A stretch of 64,000 nt of DNA from Stenotrophomonas sp. ESTM1D_MKCIP4_1 (GCF_003086895.1 NZ_CP026004.1:3260731-3324730); one strand, 5' to 3'. Counted from the stretch's first letter, positions 1-9,050 are shown. Program-made: numbers and translations. Notes: generated by a model not told the origin, from the letters alone.

Positions 1-1685
1 ATGCGTCGGGTCGCGCCCGAGGTGCGTTCTGCCAGGCGCTGCACTTCGTCGGCCACGACCGCGAAACCGCGACCGGCCTCACCCGCCGAGGCCGCCTGCA
101 CGGCAGCGTTCAGGGCCAGGATGTTGGTCTGTTCGGAAATGTCGTTGATCAGTTCCACGATCGAACCGATTTCCTGCGAGGACTCACCCAGGCGCTTGAT
201 GCGCTTGGAGGTTTCCTGGATCTGGTCGCGGATCTGGTCCATGCCCTGGATGGTCTCGCGCACCACGCCGGCACCCTCGGCGGCGATGACCACCGAGCGC
301 TGTGCCACGTCGGCCGACTCGGCCGAGTTGCGCGACACCTGTTCGATGCTCGCTGCGATTTCGCCGATGCGGTCCGACGCCGAGGTGATCTGGTTGGCCT
401 GGTGGCCGGCCGCTTCGGCCAGCTGCATGGCGGTGGCCTGGGTTTCCTGGGTGGACACGGCGACCTTGGCCGAGGTGTCGTTGATGGTGGTCACCAGGTG
501 GCGCAGCTCGTCAACGGCGTAGTTGATCGCGTCGGCGATGGCACCGGTCATGTCCTCGGTCACCGACGCCTTCACCGTCAGGTCGCCCTCACCCAGCGAG
601 GAGATTTCGTCCAGCAGCCGCATGATCGCCTGCTGGTTGCGGCTGTTGAATTCCACCTGGGTCTGGTAGCGCAGTTCCTGCTCGCGCGAACGGCTGCGCA
701 CGCTGGTGGAAACGAAGCCGATGATCGCGATCAGCGACAGTGCACCGGACACCACGCCGATCCAGAAGTTCGGGAACAGGCGGGTATCGGACACCGAACC
801 GAACGAGGAGAACGCCTCGAACAGCTTGCGGCTGTCGTCCAGCATGCGCGCCGATCCCTGGCCCAGCGCGTTGGCTGCGGACTGTGCGGCGAACAGCTGG
901 CGCGAGCTGGCCAGGATCGCATCGGCGTCCTGCTTCATCGCTTCCCACTTCTGCTGCGACTGCTCCAGCGCGGCCACGGCACCGGCACCGCGCACGGCGG
1001 TGATGCCGAGGTCTTCGTTGCCGTTGCGCAGGCCATCGAGCACCTGCGAGAACACGGTGATGTCGCGGGCCAGTGCATCACCCGAGGCGGCCGCGGCGGT
1101 ACCGCCCGCACGCATTTCGGTGACGCGGCGGGCCATCGAACCGGCCACCACGACCTGCTGCAGCGCGCTGTACACCTGCGACGCCGGAGCACCCGAGGCG
1201 GACATCGCCCGCACCAGTTCGTTCAACTGGGCCTGCAGGCCCGGCACGGCACCGGTGAAGTTGTTGGCGTTGCCGGCCAGGGCCAGCACGGCGGGTTCGC
1301 TGGCCACCAGCTGGCCGGCCTGCTTGCCCAGCGGCGCCCAGGTGTCGGACAGCCGGGTGATCGCCGTGGATACGCCCGGCTCATTGCCGTAGCGGCCCTT
1401 CAACGTGGATACGTTCTGCTCGATGGCGTTGCGGGTGGCCTTGAAGGCGGTGAACGCCTGCGCGTTGCCGCCCACCGCATCACGGCCCTGGTTGGCCAGC
1501 TGCTGCGAGAGCACCTGCAGGTCGGCGGCCTTGGAACCGGCATCGGCCAGGCGGCTGCCCTGCCAGGTGGACACGCCCGTGTTCACGCCGAACAGGATCA
1601 TCGACAAAGCCAGCAGGGCCAGCCAGAGGTTGCTGCCGCCCAGCCGCAGCTTGCCGGTCTTGGGGGCGTCCGAAGCAGTACTCAT
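1..1685 (-). CDS. pilJ: PilJ, type IV pilus chemoreceptor (3' part beyond the window)
   Basis: Methyl-accepting-type receptor of the Pil-Chp system, which controls twitching motility and signals to a CheA-like kinase. The first 561 codons are present; the C-terminal end is cut by the window edge. The start is the ATG at 1685, with GAGG 7 bases upstream. An N-terminal membrane segment lies at about residues 18-40 ([15 protein letters not shown]), followed by a periplasmic region, a second membrane segment near residue 300, a HAMP-like stretch and the coiled signalling domain. The conserved hairpin tip reads [20 protein letters not shown] near the edge and is typical of chemoreceptors. It is last of the four genes pilG-pilH-pilI-pilJ, 41 bases after pilI. 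Confidence 0.95.
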   Translation of the reverse strand, partial: MSTASDAPKTGKLRLGGSNLWLALLALSMILFGVNTGVSTWQGSRLADAGSKAADLQVLSQQLANQGRDAVGGNAQAFTAFKATRNAIEQNVSTLKGRYGNEPGVSTAITRLSDTWAPLGKQAGQLVASEPAVLALAGNANNFTGAVPGLQAQLNELVRAMSASGAPASQVYSALQQVVVAGSMARRVTEMRAGGTAAAASGDALARDITVFSQVLDGLRNGNEDLGITAVRGAGAVAALEQSQQKWEAMKQDADAILASSRQLFAAQSAANALGQGSARMLDDSRKLFEAFSSFGSVSDTRLFPNFWIGVVSGALSLIAIIGFVSTSVRSRSREQELRYQTQVEFNSRNQQAIMRLLDEISSLGEGDLTVKASVTEDMTGAIADAINYAVDELRHLVTTINDTSAKVAVSTQETQATAMQLAEAAGHQANQITSASDRIGEIAASIEQVSRNSAESADVAQRSVVIAAEGAGVVRETIQGMDQIRDQIQETSKRIKRLGESSQEIGSIVELINDISEQTNILALNAAVQAASAGEAGRGFAVVADEVQRLAERTSGATRR

Positions 1686-1726
1686 CGTTCAACCTCGATC
1701 TTCAATGCAGGGGGTGTTGCCCGGCC

Positions 1727-2257
1727 TCAGGCCGCGGCTTGCCGGAATTCAGGGGTGCGCGACAGCAACGAGAGCGAGAACACGCCCCAGTCGTGGCCAT
1801 CGGCATGGAAGGCGCGATCGACGAAATGGCCGTAGCGGCCATCGGCCAGGGTGCCGGCCTGGACCTGCTGGCCCAGCTCGAAACTGCGCTGGCCAAACAG
1901 CTCGTCGATGGTCAGCGCGACGTCGCCGCCGGCCTGGCGCATGATCAGCACGCGCTGGCCTTCCTGCTGCACGGTGCGCGCGCCTTCCAGGAAATACTTC
2001 AGGTCGACTACCGGGAACAGGTTGCCGCGCAGGTTGCCCACGCCCAGCAGCCAGGGCTGCGCGCAGGGCACCGGGGTCACCGGCGGCATCGGCACGATTT
2101 CCACCACTTCGCGGAAATCGGACACCAGCCGGCGCTGGCCCACGCGGAAGCCGACGCCACGCCACAGATCCTCGGCGAACTGCCGTTCGGGCAGCTGCAC
2201 CGCATGGGCCAGGCTGCGCCGTTCATAGGCTTCAAGAATGTCGAAGGGCGAACGCAT
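1727..2257 (-). CDS. pilI: PilI, CheW-like adaptor
   Basis: CheW-domain protein of 176 residues that should couple the PilJ receptor to the ChpA/PilL kinase at the cell pole. The sequence begins MRSPFDILEAYERRS and shows the CheW fold pattern with GVGNLRGNLFPVVDLKYFL in the middle. The ATG at 2257 overlaps the pilH stop by one base (TGATG), pointing to translational coupling. A longer upstream start is possible but would run through pilH. The call rests on sequence pattern and gene order. Confidence 0.93.
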   Translation of the reverse strand: MRSPFDILEAYERRSLAHAVQLPERQFAEDLWRGVGFRVGQRRLVSDFREVVEIVPMPPVTPVPCAQPWLLGVGNLRGNLFPVVDLKYFLEGARTVQQEGQRVLIMRQAGGDVALTIDELFGQRSFELGQQVQAGTLADGRYGHFVDRAFHADGHDWGVFSLSLLSRTPEFRQAAA

Positions 2258-2619
2258 CAGGCCACCAGTTCGTTGATCCGCGCGATCAGTTCTTCCTCGC
2301 GCGGCGGCTTGACGATGTAATCGGCCGCACCCTGGCGCAGGCCCCATGCCTTGTCGGTTTCCATCGCCTTGGTGCTGACGATGATCACCGGGATGTGCTT
2401 GATCGCCGCGTCGCGCGACATCGCACGGGTGGCCTGGAAACCGCTCATGCCGGGCAGGACCACGTCCATCAGCACCAGCTGCGGAACCTGGTCACGCACC
2501 AGCTGCAGGCCATCCTCGGCATTGTCCGCTTCCAGCACTTCGTGGCCGGCACGGCGCAGCCACTGGGTGAACACCGCGCGGTCGGTCGGTGAATCCTCGA
2601 TCAGGACGATACGAGCCAT
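2257..2619 (-). CDS. pilH: PilH, single-domain response regulator
   Basis: CheY-like receiver of 120 residues in twitching chemotaxis. In Pseudomonas, PilH opposes or tunes PilG and is linked to pilus retraction. The receiver residues are visible: acidic pair near residues 8-9 (IEDS), phosphoacceptor D52 in LVLMDVVLPGMSG, S82/T83, and K104 in YIVKPP. There is no output domain. It lies 18 bases after pilG and overlaps pilI by one base. Confidence 0.95.
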   Translation of the reverse strand: MARIVLIEDSPTDRAVFTQWLRRAGHEVLEADNAEDGLQLVRDQVPQLVLMDVVLPGMSGFQATRAMSRDAAIKHIPVIIVSTKAMETDKAWGLRQGAADYIVKPPREEELIARINELVA

Positions 2620-2637
2620 TGTGCCTTTCCCCCCTGG

Positions 2638-3039
2638 TCAGGCGTTGACGTATGTGCGGATGGCACCCAGCAGTTCTTCACGCGTGAAAGGCTTGGTCAG
2701 GTACTGTTCCGAGCCGACGATGCGCCCGCGGGCCTTGTCGAACAGGCCGTCCTTGGAGGACAGCATGATCACCGGGGTCGCCTTGAACAGCTGGTTGCCC
2801 TTGATCAACGCGCAGGTCTGATACCCGTCAAGACGGGGCATCATGATGTCCACGAAGATGATCTGCGGTTGCTGGTCGGCGATCTTGGCCAGGGCCTCGA
2901 AGCCATCGGTCGCGGTCACCACTTCGCAGCCTTCGCGCTTCAGCAGTGTTTCCGCCGTCCGGCGGATGGTCTTCGAGTCATCGATGACCATCACCCGGAG
3001 TCCTGCGAGCTCCCCGCCCGCAGTCGTGTTTTCAGTCAT
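2638..3039 (-). CDS. pilG: PilG, single-domain response regulator
   Basis: CheY-like receiver of 133 residues, first gene of the Pil chemosensory set; in relatives it promotes pilus extension. The start is the ATG at 3039 (MTENTTAGGELAGLRV), preceded by GGGGAAAGG at good spacing; a longer frame upstream has no family similarity. Key residues are D20/D21 (MVIDDSK), phosphoacceptor D64 in IIFVDIMMPRLDG, and the lysine in LTKPF near the C-terminus. The promoter of the whole pil set should lie in the roughly 240 bases shared with divergent gshB. Confidence 0.95.
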   Translation of the reverse strand: MTENTTAGGELAGLRVMVIDDSKTIRRTAETLLKREGCEVVTATDGFEALAKIADQQPQIIFVDIMMPRLDGYQTCALIKGNQLFKATPVIMLSSKDGLFDKARGRIVGSEQYLTKPFTREELLGAIRTYVNA

Positions 3040-3279
3040 TGCCTTTCCCCAAGCGCGCGACCCTTCTGTGCTGGGGGCCGCTACGAAGGCGTATCTATAT
3101 CGCACTTCCCGCGCCCGCTTCAAGCGCCGTCCATGGCACTTGGGGTGGCGGCTGGCTGAACGTGACCGGTTTGGCAAAGACTGCGCAGGCGGCAGGACGG
3201 ACGCAGCGTTGCAGTACCCCGGGCAGGCACGCGGGGGGCGTTGCCGCTACCATCAACGCCTTGCCTGACAGGTGCACCC

Positions 3280-4227
3280 ATGCCGTTGAACGTCATCGTG
3301 GTGATGGACCCCATCGCCCACATCAAGATCGCCAAGGACACCACCTTCGCCATGCTGCTGGAAGCCCAGCGCCGCGGCCACGCCCTGCACTATGTGCGGC
3401 CGGGCGGCCTGGCCCTGGAAGGCGGTGTGGCGGTGGCCCAGACCGCCCCGCTGCAGGTCCGCGACGACCCGTCCGGCTGGTACGAGCTTGGCGCATTCAG
3501 CCGCACGGTGTTCGGCCCGGGCCAGATCGTGCTGATGCGCAAGGACCCGCCGGTGGATGCCGAATACGTCTACGACACCCAGGTGCTGGACGTGGCGGCC
3601 GCGGCCGGCGCCTGCGTGGTCAACAACCCGCAGGGCCTGCGCGACTACAACGAGAAGCTGGCCGCCCTGCTGTTCCCGCAGTGCTGCCCGCCGACGCTGG
3701 TCAGCCGCGACGCCAAGGCCCTGAAGGCCTTCGCACTGGAACATGGACAGGCCGTGCTGAAGCCGCTGGATGGCATGGGCGGCCGCTCGATCTTCCGCAG
3801 CGGCCAGGGCGATCCGAACCTGAACGTGATCCTGGAAACCCTGACCGACGGCGGCCGCAAGCTGGCGCTGGCCCAGAAGTTCATTCCCGACATCACCGCC
3901 GGCGACAAGCGCATTCTGCTGGTGGATGGCGAACCGGTGGATTACTGCCTGGCGCGCATCCCGCAGGGCGATGAGTTCCGCGGCAACCTGGCTGCCGGCG
4001 GCCGTGGCGAAGGCCGCCCGCTGAGCGAGCGTGACCGCTGGATCGCCGCCCAGGTCGGGCCGGAGATGAAGCGCCGCGGCATGCGTTTCGTGGGCCTGGA
4101 TGTGATCGGCGATTACCTGACCGAAGTGAACGTGACCAGCCCGACGTGTGTGCGCGAGCTGGACGCACAGTACGGCCTGAACATCGCCGGCACCCTGTTC
4201 GACGCGATCGAGGCCGGCCTGCGCTGA
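3280..4227 (+). CDS. gshB: Glutathione synthetase
   Basis: ATP-grasp enzyme that joins gamma-glutamylcysteine and glycine to make glutathione in the cytoplasm. At 315 residues it matches the usual length for GshB (about 316 in E. coli). The N-terminus MPLNVIVVMDPIAHIKIAKD is characteristic, as are KPLDGMGGRSIF (ATP-binding loop) and the C-terminal NVTSPTCVRELD. The start at 3280 has AGGTG upstream; an earlier in-frame ATG at 3241 gives residues not seen in the family. It stands divergent from pilG, as in other gammaproteobacteria, and overlaps the next gene by one base (TGATG). Confidence 0.96.
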   Translation: MPLNVIVVMDPIAHIKIAKDTTFAMLLEAQRRGHALHYVRPGGLALEGGVAVAQTAPLQVRDDPSGWYELGAFSRTVFGPGQIVLMRKDPPVDAEYVYDTQVLDVAAAAGACVVNNPQGLRDYNEKLAALLFPQCCPPTLVSRDAKALKAFALEHGQAVLKPLDGMGGRSIFRSGQGDPNLNVILETLTDGGRKLALAQKFIPDITAGDKRILLVDGEPVDYCLARIPQGDEFRGNLAAGGRGEGRPLSERDRWIAAQVGPEMKRRGMRFVGLDVIGDYLTEVNVTSPTCVRELDAQYGLNIAGTLFDAIEAGLR

Positions 4228-5111
4228 TGGACGCTGCACCCGCCGTGCTGGCCCCTCCGCCGCGTGAAGCGCAGCGGCTGGGGGCCACCCTGGCCTTGTC
4301 GGTCATCGTCCACGCCCTGCTGATCCTGGGCGTGGGCTTTGCCGTGAAGGGCGAAGCGCCGTTGGTGCCGACCCTGGAAGTGATTTTCAGCCAGACCCGC
4401 ACGGCGCTGACGCCGAAGCAGGCCGATTTCCTGGCCGCGGCCAGCCAGGAAGGCGGCGGTGAACACGACCGCGCACAGCGCCCGCGCGACAACCAGACCG
4501 GCATCGCGCCACAGGCCCAGGCCGGGCTGAGCCCGGTGCCGCAGCAACAGCAGTCGGCTGCGCCGGTGCCGCCGCCGCAGGCGCGCGTGGTCAGCAGCCG
4601 CAACGGCGAAGAGACGGTGGCGCAGGCACAGGACCGCCCCACCCCGCTGGATCCAAGCCCGGATGCGGCCAGGACCGCACGTGAGCAGCGCGATGCGGAA
4701 ATGGCCCGCCTGGCCGCCGAAGTGCACCTGCGCTCTGCGCAGTACGCGAAGCGCCCGAACCGCAAGTTTGTCTCGGCCAGCACGCGCGAGTACGTCTACG
4801 CCAACTACCTGCGTGCGTGGGTGGACCGTGCCGAGCAGGTGGGCAATCTGAACTACCCGGACGAGGCGCGTCAGCGCCGGCTGGGTGGCCAGGTGGTCAT
4901 CAGCGTCGGGGTACGCCGCGATGGCAGCGTGGAGAGCAGCCGCATCCTGAAATCCAGCGGCACGCCGCTGCTGGATGAGGCGGCGTTGCGGGTGATCGCG
5001 CTGGCGCAGCCGTTCCCGGCGTTGCCGAAGACCGATGATGGCGTGGATATCCTGCAGGTGACCCGCACGTGGGTGTTCCTGCCGGGTGGCGAACTGCGCG
5101 ACGACCGGTAG
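4227..5111 (+). CDS. TonB-family energy transducer
   Basis: Inner-membrane protein of 294 residues that spans the periplasm and should pass proton-motive energy from ExbB-ExbD to outer-membrane receptors. One N-terminal membrane segment lies at about residues 18-42 (LALSVIVHALLILGVGFAV). A Gln/Pro-rich linker follows, then a TonB C-terminal domain from about residue 190 (NYPDEARQRRLGGQVVISV and DEAALRVIALAQPFPALP). The ATG overlaps the gshB stop, so the two are probably co-translated. No exbB or exbD is nearby, so whether this is the main TonB or a specialised one cannot be told. Confidence 0.9.
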   Translation: MDAAPAVLAPPPREAQRLGATLALSVIVHALLILGVGFAVKGEAPLVPTLEVIFSQTRTALTPKQADFLAAASQEGGGEHDRAQRPRDNQTGIAPQAQAGLSPVPQQQQSAAPVPPPQARVVSSRNGEETVAQAQDRPTPLDPSPDAARTAREQRDAEMARLAAEVHLRSAQYAKRPNRKFVSASTREYVYANYLRAWVDRAEQVGNLNYPDEARQRRLGGQVVISVGVRRDGSVESSRILKSSGTPLLDEAALRVIALAQPFPALPKTDDGVDILQVTRTWVFLPGGELRDDR

Positions 5112-5193
5112 GTTTTCTGTTGCCCGGGCCTGCGGCCCGGGACCCGCCGCAGAGCCAGGTCAACAGCAACAGCCGCGGTCGGACTGTGGGTTT

Positions 5194-5378
5194 GGCGGGG
5201 CGGTGTGGGCGTGCAGGACACGCCGTACCCCCCCCCTCCGGGGTCCGGCCCAGCCGCTGGCGGCTGTGTGTTCGGGCGCTTGCGAAGCAGTGCTTCGCAA
5301 GCAAAGCGCCCTCACCCATGGGGGCTCGTAGGCGCCATCCATGGCGCCTGCGGTCCTGCACGCCCACACCGCCCCGCC
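5194..5378. repeat. Long hairpin repeat, family 1, copy A
   Basis: The outer arms 5194-5219 and 5353-5378 are perfectly complementary over 26 bases. Inside are GGACACGCCGTA just after the left arm, the hairpin GCGAAGCAGTGCTTCGC, and the palindrome GGCGCCATCCATGGCGCC at 5331-5348. Copy B at 8592-8694 shares the inner motifs but has different, still complementary arm bases. Confidence 0.85.
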
Positions 5379-5409
5379 CCTGACAGATCGCGGCGCCTCT
5401 TCGCTCCTG

Positions 5410-5433
5410 GTAGGTGTCGACCTTGGTCGACAC
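5410..5433 (+). repeat. SMAG-type GTAG palindrome
   Basis: GTAG followed by GTGTCGAC CTTG GTCGACAC. Palindromes headed by GTAG are a large repeat family known in Stenotrophomonas. Confidence 0.8.
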
Positions 5434-5434
5434 A

Positions 5435-5455
5435 CATCCACGCAACGCGTGGATG
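5435..5455. repeat. Short palindrome adjoining a SMAG element
   Basis: CATCCACGC and GCGTGGATG arms around a 3-base loop. The arms are the same as in the ATCCACGC class of SMAG elements at 24809, 33746 and 35384, but without an intact GTAG head. Confidence 0.65.
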
Positions 5456-5520
5456 CTTTTGACTTTGATTTTTCTTTTTCGATTTTCCGTGGCGGACGCG
5501 CACGGAAGTTGTCAGAGGTC

Positions 5521-5616
5521 GGGCGGGTGGGTCACGCAGGGGCGCAGGCGCCATGGATGGCGCCTACGAGCTTACATGGACGTACTTGCAGCGTCCCCTG
5601 CGCAACCCACCCGCCC
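5521..5616. repeat. Long hairpin repeat, family 2, copy A
   Basis: The left arm from 5521 and right arm 5592-5616 pair with one bulge and two mismatches. The centre holds GGCGCCATGGATGGCGCC. The right half (from GAGCTTACATGGACGTACTT on) is nearly identical to the copy at 8915-9008. A second small palindrome with CCGTGGC and GCACGG lies just upstream in both copies, after a T-rich run. Confidence 0.8.
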
Positions 5617-5635
5617 GGCCAGGCGCGGCTGTTGC

Positions 5636-5658
5636 AGTCGACTGACAGTCGACTCTAC
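5636..5658 (-). repeat. SMAG-type palindrome (CTAC end)
   Basis: AGTCGACT GAC AGTCGACT CTAC, an inverted GTAG palindrome 21 bases from the tsaB stop. Confidence 0.8.
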
Positions 5659-5679
5659 CGATCTGCAGCCACGAGGGGC

Positions 5680-6393
5680 TCAGCCGTTGGCTTTCGCCTT
5701 CGCCTCGCGGGCGGCCTGCTGCTCGACCAGGGTCAGCGCGACGTTGTCACGCAGGTACGCCGGCTCCACCTTCTCCGCCGCCACGCCTTCGCCACGGGCG
5801 AACGCCGGCACCGCCAGCGCCAGCACGTCCGATGCGCGCGGCAATGCGGCGGCATCAAAGGCACGCAGCCCAGCCCCAAGCTGGGACACCAGCGCGCCCT
5901 CGGCCGCGCCGAAACCCGTGCCCACGCCATAGGCCTGCAGCCCGTCCGGCAGCGCCACCGCCGCCGGCGCGCACACGCGCTCGGCATCGCGGGCTACCGG
6001 CAGGCCGTCCACCCGCTCGAAGCGGGCCACATACAACTCGCCCATCCGCGCATCGATTGCCGACAGGATCTGGTCTTCTTCAACCGGCGCACGCAGCGCC
6101 AGCACCTGCAGCGTCGACACCGGCAGCAGCGGACGATCCAGCGCCAGCGCGATGCCCTGGGCAATCGCGATCGCCAGGCGCACGCCGGTAAACGCGCCCG
6201 GGCCGCGGCTGAGCGCAATGCCATCCAGCTGGCGGCGGCTGATGCCGGCCTCGGCCAGCAGCGCCTCGGCCCACGGCAGGCTCAGTTCGGCATGGCGGCG
6301 CGGGGCGATCTCGAAGCGCTCCAGCACCTGCCCATCAACATGCAGGGCAACGGAACAGGCTTCGGTGGCGGTTTCAAAGGCGAGCAGTTTCAT
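5680..6393 (-). CDS. tsaB: TsaB, tRNA threonylcarbamoyladenosine complex subunit
   Basis: Scaffold subunit that, with TsaD and TsaE, places the t6A modification at position 37 of ANN-decoding tRNAs. It has 237 residues, the usual length. It begins MKLLAFETATEACSVAL (ASKHA fold, phosphate-1 region) and carries SRGPGAFTGVRLAIAIAQG, a family hallmark. It lies 24 bases downstream of the helicase gene on the same strand; the same pairing is found in E. coli (tsaB-yoaA). Its last two codons and stop fall at the edge of a sequence shared with the repeat unit near 9060-9085. Confidence 0.94.
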   Translation of the reverse strand: MKLLAFETATEACSVALHVDGQVLERFEIAPRRHAELSLPWAEALLAEAGISRRQLDGIALSRGPGAFTGVRLAIAIAQGIALALDRPLLPVSTLQVLALRAPVEEDQILSAIDARMGELYVARFERVDGLPVARDAERVCAPAAVALPDGLQAYGVGTGFGAAEGALVSQLGAGLRAFDAAALPRASDVLALAVPAFARGEGVAAEKVEPAYLRDNVALTLVEQQAAREAKAKANG

Positions 6394-6417
6394 CGGATTG
6401 AATCAGGACGCATCGGG

Positions 6418-8481
6418 TCAGAACAGGGGGAACGTGGCACCGGGCGCCGGCTCCGGGCCCGGCACGGGGGCTGGGGCTGGGGCTGGGGAAGTCGGGGCAG
6501 CGGCGGCGGTCTCGGGCGCCCATTGTGGCCCAAAGAAGGCCTGCACATCGGCCAGCGCGCGGGTGCGGCGGAACGGCGGCAGCGAATCAAGGAAAACCCG
6601 GCCATAACTGCGGTTGAGCAGGCGTGGATCACACAGCACCAGCACGCCACGGTCGGTTTCGCTGCGGATCAGCCGGCCCACGCCCTGCTTGAGGGCGATC
6701 ACTGCCTGCGGCAGCTGCTCGTCGCGGAACGGATTGCCGCCCTGGCTGCGGATCGCCTCCAGCCGCGCCTCGTACACCGGATCATCCGGCGCGGCGAACG
6801 GCAGCTTGTCGATCACCACCACGCTCAGCGCCTCGCCCACCACATCCACGCCCTCGCGGAAGCTGGCCGAGCCCAGCAGCACACCGTTGCCGGATTCGCG
6901 GAAGCGCTGCAGCAGCGTGGCGCGCGGCGCCTCACCCTGCACGAACAACGGCCAGGGCCCATCGCGCAGCGCTTCGGCCGCCTCGCGCAGCGCACGGTGT
7001 GAAGCGAACAGCAGGAATGCCCTGCCCTGCGACGCCTGCAGCACCGGGCGCAGGACCTGGATGAGCGCCGTGCCGAAGCCGCGCGCGGCCGGGTCGGGCA
7101 GGCCTTCAGGCAGGTAGCACAGCGCCTGATCGGGCCAGTTGAACGGACTGGGCTGGACCAGGGTGTGCGGGTCGTCCAGACCCAGGCGGGTCGCAATGTG
7201 ATCGAAGCCACCGCCCACGGTCAGCGTGGCCGAAGTGAAGATCCAGGCCGCACGGCTGCGCTCGCGATGCTCGCGCAGCGGGCCGGACACATCCATCGGC
7301 GTGCGCTGGCAGCGGAAACCGCGCGGGGTGAGTTCGTACCACAGCACATCGGCGGCACTGGCCACCTCGGCCGGGTCGGTATCGAAATCGAGGGCAGGCG
7401 CATCATCGCCCAGCCAGCGCGCCAGCCGCGAAACCGCTTCGCGTGCGCGGGCATGGCAGGCATCGAGGCCGGCGGCCGCCTCGCGCAGCGGCTGTAGTGC
7501 CTGCTCCAGCGCCACCAGGCAGCTCATCGCCGCATCGAAACCATCGCGCACCTGTGGCATCGCCAGCGCGCGCCACTGCGTGCCCCGCGACGGCAGCCCT
7601 TCCATTGCCAGGCGCAGGGCCAGCAGCGCCTGCTGCAACTGGTCCACCGGTTCCTGCAGCGCCGACTGCGCGCCGCCGACGCCGCGCGCCTCGGCCAGGC
7701 AGTCGCGGCCCAGTTCCTGCCACGGGCGCATGCCGAAGCCTTCACCGAAGAACTGCGCGGCCAGCTCCGGCAGCTGGTGCGCTTCGTCGATGACGAAGGC
7801 CTGCGCGCCGGGCAGCAATTCGCCGAAGCCATCCTGTTTCAGGGCCAGATCGGCCAGCAGCAGGTGGTGGTTGACCACCACCACGTCGGCCGCCTGCGCA
7901 CGTTGCCGCGCGTGTACGACGAAGCAGTCATCCCAGAACGGGCAATCCGTGCCGAGGCAGTTGTCGACGGTGGAGGTGACCATCGGCAGCAGCGGTGAAT
8001 CGTCGGCCAGCCCGTCCAGTTCGGCGATATCGCCGAACTGCGAGCGGCCGGACCAGGCGAGGATGCGCTGGAACTGCGCGGCCTGCTCGGGGCTGGAAAA
8101 ACGCGGTTCGCCGCGCGCCTGCTGCAGGCGATAGCGGCACAGGTAATTGGCGCGACCCTTCAGCAGCGCGCTGCGCAGACCGACGCCCAGCGCCTGGCGC
8201 ACACGCGGCAGATCGCGATGGTAGAGCTGGTCCTGCAGTGCGCGGGTACCGGTGGAGATGATGGTACGCAGCCCGGACAGCAGCACCGGCACCAGATAGG
8301 CAAAGGTCTTGCCGGTGCCCGTGCCGGCCTCGGCCAGCAGCAGGTCACGCTGCTGCAGCGCATCGGCGATGGCCTCGGTCAGGCGCAGCTGCGCGGGACG
8401 CGGGACGAAGGCATCCAGGTGCGAGGCGAGCGCGCCGCCTTCGCTGAGGGCTTCGCGGCTGGCATGAACGAGGTCGGACAT
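6418..8481 (-). CDS. yoaA: DinG/YoaA-family Fe-S DNA helicase
   Basis: XPD-like superfamily 2 helicase of 687 residues, expected to unwind DNA 5' to 3' during repair. The Walker A motif is AGTGTGKT at about residue 52. Candidate Fe-S ligands are the Cys in NYLCRYR near residue 114 and CLGTDCPFWDDC near residue 173. The Walker B box is VIDEAH near residue 233, and the C-terminal motif VI is QGVGRLIRSETDRG. The start chosen is the ATG at 8481 (MSDLVHASREALSEGG); the reading frame continues upstream without family similarity. The C-terminus is Ala/Pro-rich. Synteny with tsaB favours YoaA over DinG. Confidence 0.9.
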   Translation of the reverse strand: MSDLVHASREALSEGGALASHLDAFVPRPAQLRLTEAIADALQQRDLLLAEAGTGTGKTFAYLVPVLLSGLRTIISTGTRALQDQLYHRDLPRVRQALGVGLRSALLKGRANYLCRYRLQQARGEPRFSSPEQAAQFQRILAWSGRSQFGDIAELDGLADDSPLLPMVTSTVDNCLGTDCPFWDDCFVVHARQRAQAADVVVVNHHLLLADLALKQDGFGELLPGAQAFVIDEAHQLPELAAQFFGEGFGMRPWQELGRDCLAEARGVGGAQSALQEPVDQLQQALLALRLAMEGLPSRGTQWRALAMPQVRDGFDAAMSCLVALEQALQPLREAAAGLDACHARAREAVSRLARWLGDDAPALDFDTDPAEVASAADVLWYELTPRGFRCQRTPMDVSGPLREHRERSRAAWIFTSATLTVGGGFDHIATRLGLDDPHTLVQPSPFNWPDQALCYLPEGLPDPAARGFGTALIQVLRPVLQASQGRAFLLFASHRALREAAEALRDGPWPLFVQGEAPRATLLQRFRESGNGVLLGSASFREGVDVVGEALSVVVIDKLPFAAPDDPVYEARLEAIRSQGGNPFRDEQLPQAVIALKQGVGRLIRSETDRGVLVLCDPRLLNRSYGRVFLDSLPPFRRTRALADVQAFFGPQWAPETAAAAPTSPAPAPAPVPGPEPAPGATFPLF

Positions 8482-8591
8482 CAGACAGGAAGGATACCCG
8501 GCCGGGCGCTGCCCGGCACCCGTTTCAAGCCAAGGCCGGAGCAACGGCAACAGCAACAGCGGTGTTAATGGCTCTGGGTTGCTGCGTGCTG

Positions 8592-8694
8592 GGCGGGGCG
8601 GGAGGGGCAGGCAGGACACGCCGTAAACCCGTCCCTGGGGCTCGATGGCGCCATCCATGGCGCCAACGGTCCTGCCTACCCCTCCCGCCCCGCC
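8592..8694. repeat. Long hairpin repeat, family 1, copy B
   Basis: The arms 8592-8617 and 8669-8694 pair at 25 of 26 positions. The inner motifs GGACACGCCGTA and GGCGCCATCCATGGCGCC match copy A, while the arm centre differs on both sides so that pairing is kept. This copy lacks about 80 bases of loop present in copy A. Confidence 0.85.
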
Positions 8695-8729
8695 TTCGAC
8701 AGTTTCCCGGTGACGGACGCACATGTTTC

Positions 8730-8750
8730 GTAGCGTCGAGCTTGCTCGAC
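8730..8750 (+). repeat. SMAG-type GTAG palindrome
   Basis: GTAGC followed by GTCGAGC TT GCTCGAC. It is the same class as the palindrome interrupted by the IS110 element at 30743. Confidence 0.8.
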
Positions 8751-8786
8751 TGGATTCAGAAGCGGTGGGTCGAACGGAAACAAGAA

Positions 8787-8827
8787 GGGGTCGGAGCCGT
8801 TTTCCTGCGGAAAACGGCTCCGACCCC
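8787..8827. repeat. GGGGTCGGAGCC hairpin repeat
   Basis: Perfect inverted repeat with 19-base arms and a TGC loop (left arm 8787-8805, right arm 8809-8827). A relative with the same outer arms lies at 24741-24781. Confidence 0.85.
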
Positions 8828-8914
8828 ACCGCGAGTGCGCGCAGCGCGCGACCCGCTTTTGCCTTGATTTTTTCTTTTCCGTGGCTGGACGCACACGGAA
8901 ACTGTCAGGGGACC

Positions 8915-9008
8915 GGCGGGTGGGTTGCGCAGGGGCGTGAGCCGCATGGATGCGGCGACCGAGCTTACATGGACGTACTTGCAGCGTCCCCTGCGCAGCC
9001 TACCCGCC
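8915..9008. repeat. Long hairpin repeat, family 2, copy B
   Basis: The left arm starts at 8915 and the right arm covers 8984-9008. It is preceded by the same T-rich run and CCGTGGC/CACGG palindrome as copy A at 5521. The central palindrome differs (GCCGCATGGATGCGGC here, GGCGCC-based in copy A) yet still pairs. Confidence 0.8.
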
Positions 9009-9027
9009 CGGCCCACCTCGCAAGGCC

Positions 9028-9050
9028 AGTCGACTAACAGTCGACTCTAC
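9028..9050 (-). repeat. SMAG-type palindrome (CTAC end)
   Basis: AGTCGACT AAC AGTCGACT CTAC, in the same position relative to family 2 copy B as the 5636 element is to copy A. Confidence 0.8.

Larger units (their letters stand above)
5112..5679. other. Intergenic repeat region between convergent genes
   Basis: No gene is seen in these 568 bases between the TonB gene and tsaB, which converge. The stretch holds a long hairpin with perfect 26-base arms (5194-5219 and 5353-5378), two short palindromes (5410-5433, 5435-5455), a T-rich run, a second long hairpin (5521-5616) and a SMAG palindrome (5636-5658). The same elements recur in the same order at 8592-9085. Confidence 0.85.

Noticed and set aside
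402..1835. Long plus-strand frame opposite pilJ
   Set aside because: Low-complexity His/Gln/Arg/Gly product; a shadow of pilJ caused by GC-rich codon bias.
5194..9050. CRISPR array suggested by repeated palindromes
   Set aside because: Repeats are not evenly spaced, vary in sequence, and no cas genes are present; they are hairpin and SMAG repeats.
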